A stretch of DNA of 64,000 nucleotides, taken from the NCBI GenBank assembly GCA_003254905.1, contig QANU01027572.1, positions 1 through 64,000 on the forward strand. The letters run 5' to 3'. The stretch comes from Nissolia schottii (Eukaryota; Streptophyta; Magnoliopsida; Fabales; Fabaceae). A model generated the notes under the pieces. It worked only from the letters and a program-made list of their open reading frames with translations. It made no database searches and was not told where the DNA came from. Each line of letters opens with the position of its first letter. The stretch's first letter is position 1. Shown one piece after another: positions 37,001-48,700 of this stretch. Position numbers and translations under genes: made by a program.

Positions 37001-40000
37001 GGAGAAGACCTTTACTTGCATGACTTGACAAGTCATTAAGGCCACTTGAAAAAGAAAACGTTGTTTAACTGAGAAGTGACAATAGGCACAAACAATGGAA
37101 CAAAAGAAGATGTAAGTGACACAGAAGGGCAAGTTGGACTACTCCCTCATGTTGGCAAAGCTAGAACCTAGATATCAGTTGAGTAAATAGAATTAAGACC
37201 AACATCACAATTGTTGGCTGAGGCAAGAGATGAAAAAGGAATTTCTTTTGAATTTGTCCTCTGCAAAGAGATACGCACTAAGCAGTCCACAAGTTTGGGT
37301 TCTTCCACATGTTCTCAATCTCTCGTCTTTGAAGTGACTTAATCAACAAGCCTTCATCTTCTACAAAGAAGGTGTCCTCTACATCCTTATCCCAAAGATC
37401 AGAAGAGTAGGAATCTGACTCTAAGCTACCACTGCTACCAAGGAGATCAACTCCATCATGGTTGTCAAATCAACTCCATCATGGTTGTCAAATGCCCCAA
37501 GTTGACAGAGCTTATGCTCATCAGAACATATTTGAGCAAGATTGAAACTGACTCTAGCGTGGTTGTCAACTGCCCCAGGTTGACCAAACTCATGCTCTCC
37601 AAAACTGAAGTGTGCAGTATTATCGAGTAACCCAGCTCCAGCTAAAGAGCCATGATCCACAGAGTCACCCAAGGGGGACAAGATAGCTCTTTGCTTCATG
37701 ACCTGAGGGCTCGAATCAAATGTGGATCTTTTCTTTGGTGCCCAAACTTGTTCATCATCCTTGCTTAGCGGGACTTGTTGAGATAAGTAACAAGCGCATT
37801 CTAATTTGTGGTCCCAATCTAGAGAAAATGTTGCCTTTGGGAGCCTTCAACCTAAAGAAGACATTGGAATTAGGCCACGACCCATGTCACATTCCTTTTC
37901 TTCCCAAATGTGGCATTGATGTGGAGTGTCTATAAAGAAGTGCTATGCATACTAGATTGGTCTACTCGGCTACCAACGCAACCAACTCTGCTCTTAAGAA
38001 CATTAGCAGAATACTTTTCCCCAAACACTAACTGTGAATGAGGGATAGGGTGATGAATAGGCTGCTTTGCCACTATCTTCTTGGGAGGAGACACTAGCGA
38101 TTCAGATAAAGCATTTCCAAAAAGATTCCATCAGGCACCGGACCGGCCCTCAAGAACTATCATCCATCGGCTTGCAAATAAGTCCAAGATAAGCAAGAGG
38201 GCTGAAGAATAGAAGGGTGAGCAAGAGGGCCAGACCATAGGAAAACAGCAACAGTAACAAAGAAAAAAAGAGAAAAGAAAAACAGGGCACCATCTGATAG
38301 TACCCCACACGTGCAGATGAGGTTTGGGTTTTGCTGGAAACACATAGGAGAAGAAGAATCTAGAGGCGGCGAGTCGAGGTAGCGGCTCACGCGCCCTCAT
38401 CCGTTGATGCGTGTACGGAGACTCGAAAAAGAAGGAGTTGCGTGTGAGGGAGCGTGTAGTGTTTTTAGGAGACACAACTTCGGTCGTAGGCTTGCCAAAC
38501 AGCAAGCTTTCCGATGGCGGCTTGCCAGCCAGTGGGGGAAGCTTTGTCGGCGGCCAAGGTCATGCAAAAGGGGTAAAGGATAAACATTTTGAAATTCAAA
38601 AAGGAAGAGAGAGAAGATAGAAAAATGGGTCCTACTAGACAAGGCTGTGTGAATATATAGTGTAGTTGCATCCCAGGCGAACTATCCCGTCCCAATTCTG
38701 CCCTTGATTTCCTAAACAAAAACTAGAACCTCATTGTTGAGTATGCTTAGAGAATTTCAGCCATCAAAACTACGGATCTTCTTCTATCAACTACATGTTT
38801 ACACCTATTCTCCTTCTAGTGGCAAATCACCTCAAACATTGCCTCTGCAGTTTTTTTCCCCTTCAACCGCCCTTTCCACAATTGCGTAAGCTCTCCACCA
38901 CGATCTTCTACCTACTTTCCCAGCGAGTTTTCCAGCCGGTGACCAAACCATCAGGAACAACTCAGTGCCTGCAATCAAATCTCAAAGCTGCAACTACAAC
39001 CGGCCAGCCATGGACAATTGCAAGCTTTTGTGCATGATTTCACATGTCTCCCTATCTTCAGGGGATGATAATGCATCTAGGCATCCCATTGGTCGCAACT
39101 TCCTCCACCGACATTACTAGACCATTTCCGGTCTATTCTCAATCACGTGACCTCTGTTTGGCCATCATCGATTCCTATGTCCATCACCAACAATGTTCAG
39201 AAACCTCTTCTTTTCTTCTTTTGCTATGTGCTCCCATGGCTAGCATAGCTCTAGTGATGAGTATTAGGTTGTGATTCCTTTAAGGCCAACATCACTAACT
39301 CCACCCTCTCATACTCCACCCTAGTGATTTTCAAGTATCTTTCTGTCGTCCCCAAACACCCTTAGGCATCTTCGCTAGCACAAATCAGAAGGTCCATCTT
39401 CCTCCCACCATCATTTCTCATATGCGATCTGATATCTCATTGTTGATGTAGCAAATATCACAAAGAACCTTCCTTGTATTGTGGTTGCGTATTGTGGTCC
39501 TCCACAGTGGGTCTTCTTCCACCACGCCCTTGAGTATCCTCATCTTCCCTTTTAGGTGTTTGTCACCTTGTGAATGACAAATACTTCGTTCATGCATCAT
39601 CCAAGTGAGCTCTGTGACCTAACTTCCCCATTCAGCCAACACCTATCTATCTTCCGAGCTCCACAGTTTCCATTTGATCTTCAGCATCCCCACCATTTGC
39701 TTTCAATCTCTACAACTCAAGCTTCCATTGTGGCGGCACATCTAGACAACATTCATACCATCCTCAAGACTAAGGAGCTAACAGTATCTGAAGAGAAATG
39801 ATGAAGAAAATACCATTGTATCTTAATCAAACTTGTTTGGAATCAAGGAGAAACCATCCAAACTCAGGTATGACAGTGTATGAAATTAACAAGAAGACAG
39901 TAAAAGGGTTCTTGAGCTTTCGAGAGGCTCAAGTCTCGCTTCACCAAATTCAACTCAAAAGTCTAGCTACCCCCGAATACAAGTATACATCGAATCCCCT

Positions 40001-42652
40001 CCCAGGCCCAGGCCTGCAGATTCTGTTTCTCTCGTGTCTCACCCTGCTGATGTGGCAGAATTGGTTACATCCTCCTGACCCTTTCCTATTTCATTGCTCG
40101 CACCACTCTTCACATTCCTACTTTTATTATTTCTTTCAAATACTTTAATAATAGGTGGTGCCCTAACACACTCACTTGACCATTCTGCAGGTCTTGGACA
40201 GTAAAAGGATCCCTTGGTTTAAGGAATATAGGTTATGATGGAAATCTTAATACAGAAGGCAACAAACGAGCCATTTACTAGGGTGTATAGGATTCTCAAA
40301 TATGAATGCACAAGCACAGGCACGACACTGGGTTTTTATCTATAATTCCAGGTACATTTTCTTGCACACAGAATCACCAATATTTATATATCTATCTATG
40401 TTGTGTGTGTACAAACATAAATGTTATCCCATCAAGTTGCTACAGTGAGCTGTCAAGGACTTACCACGGGCTCTTGTTAATAAGATAGTAAGACCATTTC
40501 AACTTATTTAACTCGGATGTACCAGCATGCGCCTTCAACCAATCTCTGAGAGCTGGATTACTATACCAAGACTGATAAGAAAATAAACAAACTTTAGTAA
40601 GACACACACTGTGGAACATGTGTCTTCCAAGTTTCACTCTACCAATCACAGTAAAAAATTTAGAATATGTTGGAGCAAGAAATAAATTGCCAATCAAATT
40701 TAATGATATGATGAAAATAATTAAGGTATCAGCTATCAAGCATGCCACATGGTACATCAGTAATACATGCATAAAAGTTTAGGAATATAAAGTACCATTG
40801 AATTTTATGCACCTGATATGAACATGCATATAAAACATATAAAAATAAAATCAATACATATAAGGTACATAAAATATATGAAAACAATGTTATATTGTAA
40901 ACACAACCTGTAGATAAAATATTTCATCCATAACCACTGCAGCCTTGACAACATAAACAAGAGCATATTTGTCTGAATCTGTAAGCCCTGTCAACTGCAA
41001 GAATAAAAACGTGAAACTTATTTCTAAGGTTAAACAGCAGCAATAGGTCAAGGATAAATATGTTCTTAATAATCCAAGCATTGCTAAACTCAACCAACAA
41101 TGATATCATAACCTTCAAATTTCAAAAACGATACTCGATTTGATTTAATTTATGTATTTCCAAATCCCATTACAAATTCATCAAAAACCTTTGAAGTATA
41201 TCACACTAATGTAACAGCTACATAAAAGAATGCTATGATATGGGATTTTGTGCTCACAGTGTGATGCAAAACATTTGTTACAATCTGGACTCAAGATCAT
41301 GTTTGCAAGGATATAGAGAATCCAATCAAAAATCTTTTTTTCTAATTAGTTAAAGAAAGATAAAGGTCTGAGGCATACTCTTCGCCATACCACAAGAAAA
41401 GTTAGAGAAGAAATGGAACAATACAATGCCCAAGAACAAAGTGATAGAATCCAACCCAGAAATGTACCACCAAAATAAAAAATAAAATAAAAAAGTTAAA
41501 AAAGAATCCTAACCAGATACCAGACGATTTTAATGTAATGCCATCCTCAAGATTTTATGATACAACTCAATGCAGTATCTAGCTCAATTTTCTATCTGGT
41601 TCACTCTCAAATTTCATCATTCTTGTTGGTCAGATCAAATTCAATGTTTATTCTAAATTACAGGATTGCATCCTAAATGAGTAAACCATCAAATTCGTCC
41701 CCAAGGTTGGTAGCATCCGTTAAGTGCGTCCCCAATTTATGGAATGTATCAAATTCATCCCCAAGGTTGATCGACTTTTGGCAACCTTTGGGGACGAATT
41801 TGGCAGACGTTGCCAACCATGGGAACGAATTTGATGGTTTACTCCATCTTAGACAGAAATAACATTAACACGTTAGCTATCAAAACTACTATTGTGACAC
41901 ACAATACATGTAAGCAAAATCACACAAACAACAATGGTATAAAGACAGTACAACTACTCCCTTTTCCTTATATTCATATGGGCCTTGTTAAGTCAAACAA
42001 AACCATTTCAGTTTTACGCATAAAATAAAATGCTTTAAAAGAGGCCTGTTGTAAGATAGAAATTCCATAGTGTCTAAATTGAAAGAAAAGAGGGGTGAGA
42101 TTTAAAAAAAAATTAACAGCTAAACAGCAATGGATAGAGGTTAATATAATATAATAGCCATAAACAAAAAGAAAAAGAAAACCACCTCAGCACTGACAGA
42201 AATAGGAGCATAACGACTTAGTTTCTTTTCTAGAGTCATACTGCGTGCTACAATGTTCTCTTTGTACCTTCAACAAATATGAAAGCAATACAATAATAAG
42301 CACATAATAATGAATATTTAAAGGAAATCTGAGCTTTAAGACTGAGTCATATGACTTGTAGGGAGTCTGTGAACAGGAAGCAAAGAAGCTTGAGTTTGGA
42401 TTGGAAGCAATGCCCCATTTATTTCTACATTATTGGCTGCAAATTTTGGTTGGAGCAAAATGCTCAAATTTGTAAAGGCCACTCTTTGACCCCATATTTT
42501 CTTTGAGACAGGTTCCTTGAGAATTTCAATTTACTAGGAAGCTTTAATTCGTTCTCCATTCTCCTTTATCCCTGTTTTCTTATATTCTGATTTTGATGAT
42601 AACTTATCCTCTCCCTAGTTGCTCCTTTTCTATCTAATAAAATTTTGTTTAG

Positions 42653-42708
<56 letters not shown>

Positions 42709-45700
42709 TGAAGACATGGCCATATGAATTGAAGTGACATTCTACCCTAGTGCAAGGAACCAAAGCAAAGGCCAAGGGTGATCATGGAATGAGAGGGGTT
42801 TTTCTGCACATATAAGAAAATTAGCATCATGCATATCTTAAATAAACATACCTCTTTTCAATTATATCAAATAGCTGAGCATATTGTCCATACACATCAT
42901 ATGGAACATACGCAGAATCTTCTGTGGCCAATAACCTTTTATACTCTTCATAAGAGATATATTTAACAGCAGAAACTTCTGCTTCCTAACATTATAAAAA
43001 GATTCCCCAACATAGATCAGGAAACTTAACAGCACAAATCATGCATGTAATTTAGAAAAGACAAACACACACACACACACACACACCCACACACAGAACA
43101 CTACCCTTACAATTATAATGTCAATAACATAGAAAAGGATGCATCTATAGGAATTCATTGAGTGTAGCAGATATAAACAACATAAATGAAAGTGACATGT
43201 AAACATATTCAATTCACATGAGTCCTAGTGTTTTATTACATAATAATAATTTGTGTCAGGTGATCACAGATAGAGCTGCAACAATTGATATTAGACCTTC
43301 CTGTCATAAATTTTAATAAATAAATTTTTCTGGACTAGAATTTCATGTAATTTGTTTACTCCAAGCATTCTTGTTTCCAGCTAATTAAAGGTAATTTTTA
43401 CCCTGTACTGGAAGAGTCAATTAAAAAAAATGGAAAAAATCTAATTTACCCCTTTAACAGAAGATCATGTGCATTTGGTCCTCATACTTTCAAAATGTGC
43501 AACAAGATCATTAAAATTTTTCAATGGGTGCAGTATAGTCATTAAAATTTGCATGAAACATAATCTCATAGTTTGATTGTGACAATATTTGTTAACATTT
43601 GATGGAAAATCACATTGAAGGACTGTTTGAGTCTGGTTCAAATAAACACCAAGGAGACAATGAAAGCAAGCCAAAGATTCTTACTATTGAACAACTTCAC
43701 TCTTGAAGCACGAGTAATGCTTTCTACTTGCTCTAACTTCTCTCTAGAAATCAATATCACCTTCTCTCTAGTTCTAATGAACCTCCCTTTAGGATAATGC
43801 TACTCTCCATTTATAGGCCTATTTGTGAGGGTACAAATGCCTTAACACTCTTAATCACAATACACCTCATACATGTGAGGTGTCATCTTTTAATTGGCTA
43901 ACGTGTTGATGTTTCGCGTTTCCATTGGTTCTGCTTCATTGCTCCAATAGACCTCTATCCCTGCTTTATGCGCCCTTGAATTCTGGTCCAACCCATGTCC
44001 ATTTAAATTAATAACTTCTAGGATGACTCACAACAAGGGGCCTTTGCATTCTAGTCCAGCCCATATCCATCTAGATTTGGAGCTCCTGATATGACTCCAC
44101 ATCAAGGACCAAAATGCATATTTTAGAAAGTTTAGGGGTTGTATTGCACTTTTTAAACATTTGATGACTAAAATGCACATGACCTTTTAAGTTGGTGGGC
44201 TAAATTAGAGTTTTCCCTAAAGAGTTACTCAAAACAGAAGAAGTTTTATAAAGTATTTACGTATTACCCTAAACAAGCTCACTAAGAAAAAAAAAATTAA
44301 AAAACGAAAAACTTATTGTTAGAGTCTCACATTGCTGAGAGATATGGCCTAAATAGCATCTATAAGAGAGAGCTATGTCAATAGAATTGATTGCTAACAT
44401 CAGCGAATTAATTGGCAGAATCATATCCAGAAAATGTGATTATATAGCTGAGTGTGTGTGATTGTGTAACTGAAATTTTGTATTTATGTTAGCACAATGT
44501 TAGGATACATATAGATGATGACAGCTCAGCACATTTAAAAGGGCTGAAAATCAATTTGTATTAAAACTGTGTAGAAATCAGAAATCTCCAGCAGGACACA
44601 CAATATTGCCTACATTTCTCAAAGTATGACATGGTATCAGTCTGGCCTGCAATCCTAGACTAGCCTACCTAGAAAATTCGTGTCTCTTGTCCTTTGGTCT
44701 CAGCTCTGTCCTAGTTCAACCTGAGTTCTTCCTAGTTTTTCGTTACAGTTCTCAAGTCGAGAATTGGTTCTTCATAATCATTTTTTTCTCAGCCTCATGT
44801 CTACCGCTAAGTATGACATCTTACTGATTCATCTCAATGGCAAGAACTACTTAGCTTAGGCATTCCAATTTCAGATATTTGTCAGAGGAAAGAACCTTTG
44901 TGGTCATGATGATGGCAGCAATCCTACTCCTAAAAAAGACACAAACAAGGATGAATATGCCAAGTGGGAAGTAAAAGATGCTCAAGTCGTGGGGTGGATC
45001 ATAGGCTCTGTTGATCCTAAGTAATGATAAGACCTTTCTTTGACCTTTTGTTCAAATCATCCATCACTTCATTGGCTATCAAAGCAGCATCTAAGATCTG
45101 TCTTCCTGCAATAAAAGCAATCTGGTTCTATGAGATGCTTTCTCCTAAAACCTAAGCCAAGCAGAAAGAACCTTAGTGATGATCTTATACAAATTGGTAG
45201 CACGACTAATTAGTCTAAAATCTTTAACTCTAATCAACCTTTCTTAGGGATCAAGGAAATAAAAGTAGAGTTTAACATTAACTCCAATACTTCCATTCCT
45301 ATGGAACTCATCAAACACTTTCAAGAGGTCAACTTTAATGACATCCCAACAATCTTTAAAAACACCTAGTGCCTTCTCATTATCCATACACCAAACAGTC
45401 TTTTCTACTTCCTCTTGTGCAAAAGGTCTTTCCAACAAAACGGCCTTTTCTTGACTGATAGCAAACCAATCTAGACCTTCAATGAAAGGTCTAGAATGAT
45501 TTTCCTGTGTATAAATCTTTATAGAGCCTTGCAATCTCTGATGTAATTGGACCGCTTTCTCTAACCATCTGAGCATCCCCAAGGGAGTGTATTAGAGTCT
45601 CGCATTGCTTAAAGATATAGCCTAGATAGCTTTTATAAGAGCAAGGCAACCCTCCCCATTGAGCTTGCTTTCTGGGGTTGAGTTAGGCCCATTCAATTCA

Positions 45701-48700
45701 CAAGACTTATGTACAACAAGAATGAAGTGTAAGAGAAAATAACAAAATATACTCAAGTTCTTAGTATTTATATAATAGGGCTCAAGGGCCTAGGCGAGGA
45801 CATTGGCCAAACTTAGGTCCAGGTTTACTAAAACAAAATTTACCACGGTCGTTACCATTCTGAGTAACAAGGGCAGAAAAATCTGAACGGTCAGATGGCA
45901 CACAAACAACATCAAGAGATTATTTGGTGAGGACTCATAGCAAAGTGGACCATGTAGTGGAGAGCAGGGAATACCGGGGATCCTAATATAGATGATCACG
46001 ACAAGTGGAATATTTGGGATGCAAACCATAGAGTGCCAAAAGCATGAAAAATTTGTTGCACTGCTGGACTTCCTTGGTCGAGGTGTCTACTGGAGGTAAC
46101 AATTAGTTGAAGTCATGCAAAGCACCATGAACCCTAAACCAAATAAGTAGATATCAGACCATCAAATACACAAGGAGCAACAATACTCATAAGAGAATGG
46201 CAAACACCATATAGACGTTGAGTATCGTTTGTGCAAAGGACTTTTGCTTGCTCCTAACCAGATTCACGTGTCATGAGCATGAAAGATCTACTTCCAAGAG
46301 GAATGAAACGTGCATTTAAGCACATTGCATAACTAAGCATCAATTTCTCCCACCTCGATTTTCAGTTGCAGGGACAGAATCAAGTTTTGTGGTAAGACAG
46401 TTCTTGTAGCCTTGGCCAATGAGCCACAACTTAATATCGGAAGCCCAAGTGTGATAGTTGCTCCCATCTAATTTCTCAGTGATAAGAGGAGCACTAACAA
46501 AGTTGGTGAAAATAAGAGATGTGGCTTTAAGGTAGCATTTGGTGTCTTCTGCGTCCCTTCTTTTTGGATGTATAGAAATTAGCTTAAAGATTATCCCTGA
46601 GACATCTCAACTCTCATGTGTCCCTCTTCCTTTGAGGTACAAAAATAAGTATAAAATTTGTCCAGCGACAGGGAAAATTTGAAGTTTTCTTGGTCTTTGC
46701 CCCCTTCTCCAAACATGTTTCTATCTCTAGTGTCTTTTTCTCCTCTATATCAGGACAAGAACCAAATGCCTATCAGAATACTTGCTGGCAGTGATTGACA
46801 ATGGTTGTTTCAGGGTTTTCAAAGCCACCACCCACCAAAAAGATACACGGACATTGATAGCGGACCGGAAGGAAGACATAGTCAACCACAAACAACATAT
46901 ATATTTATAGCTACCACCTATCAGAAAGCTACCGAGACATAGTTAGCAGACCGAAAGGAAGACATAGTAGACCACAAACAACACGCGCAAGTGCACAATG
47001 GGTCCACCAATAGCTGTTTTGGGTTGTCTCTCTTTAGTATATATGTATATATCATTTCACTACTTTGTACGTATTTATATACAAGATACAATTAACTCTG
47101 CTTCCTATTTACAAGAAGAATAATGAAAGATGTAAGAGACCGGGTCCCTGAGGATATTAAAGTGTACAAAAAGAAAGAAGTTTAGGGGCATTTTGGGCTA
47201 CTGGGAGAGGTGAGCCAGGGATGACTCTTGTGGGGCCTACGTTGTGTAACTAATTTGCTGTCACAACAAATTAGTGCACATGTGAGGTCATGATAAGATT
47301 TCTTTTTTGCAAATATGGCAGGAGGGAGGTAAAATTAGGGTAGACTGGTATTTGAGAATTTTAGAGAGGTTGAGCTGCTAAGTGCTCAGAACATGCTCAT
47401 ACGGTTGCATTCCCATACTTTCTCTTTAACCCTAGGCTACATTCCCATTTCTGTGTTTCTCTTGTGGTCTCTTTCAGAAGACTTAATGACTCCATGTATT
47501 CCAAGGTTCATCTATCTTATTTCCCATGTTCACTAATTAATATTCACAACAAAGCTATTTTAAAAATCTAAATCTAAACCCCAAGATCAAAACAACCTGA
47601 TTCTAAATTCACAAATAACCAGCAATTAAAATTCTGAAACCCTAATTACAAAACCTAGACCTAGATTATAATTACATCATAGCTTAATATATATAATAAA
47701 AATAGATTAAAATATAATAAAAACATGTCATAAACAAAAATTGGTCAAATAATGAAAAACCACAAATGAAAGCTCCATAATTGAACAAATCATGGTGCAG
47801 TATGTTTCTTAAAACATCCAAAACCAGGCCTAAACATAATACAATTTGAAAACATATTACATGTCCTCACCTGTAGTGTAAAGGCCTCCAGAGGTATTGG
47901 ATCAAGAGTTGTTACGAGATACACATCATTATATTCGTTATTGACGAACTTTCCATCATTTATGACACTGCATTACGTATCCAAAGTTAGCATCAACTAG
48001 TCCATGGATAACAAGAGGAGGGTACTGCAACAGCTGAAGAAAAGAAATCCTAAAGAAAGACAAATTAAAGTAGCAGGCTCTCTGCATATCAGTGGAGGAG
48101 ACACCTCAAAATAAACTGTTAGCTTAGCTTGAAGGAAAAGTTATAGTGTTTAGTTTGTTTTTATAGTTTTTATATATTCAATTTATATGCTTTCACTATA
48201 ATAACAAAAATGACACCTTATTTTCATTTTACATCCTGCTTACAATTTTTATAAAAGAAATGGTGAAAAACAAGAAAAACAAATGAAAGCAAAGTGTCAT
48301 TTTTGTAATCATGCTGGTAATATAACAGCTTAGAAATGAAGATAGAAAACAAACCAAGCATCTCCATATTTTGACAAAATAAAGGAAAACCACTCACCAC
48401 TCTTGCAAGAAAACAAATATCAATTCGAATGCATCCTTTGGAAGGGCTACACCTAACTCTTCTTCGAGCTCCCTTCTGAAAAATCAATCAACAATACAAC
48501 ACCACACCTGATCAGCATAGCAATCTGTACTTGCAAACATTCTGAATAATTCTCCTTTGGCATCTAGTAACACTCATAATTCTCCCTACTGCTAAACATG
48601 GTTGTTTGTTTGAGGGAGCAAATTGTATGTATGTATGTATGTCATTTACCGAGCAGTTACGAGCGATGAATCCCCAGCGGAAATGTGGCCGGCGCTGGAG

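Noticed and set aside
32537..45588. One LINE split in two: reverse-transcriptase 3' half at 32537-34748 and 5' half at 45019-45588, both minus strand.
   Set aside because: Four NUDX3 exons (40465-42985) lie in order between them, so they cannot be halves of one insertion without a rearrangement that the exon order does not show. They are treated as separate insertions.
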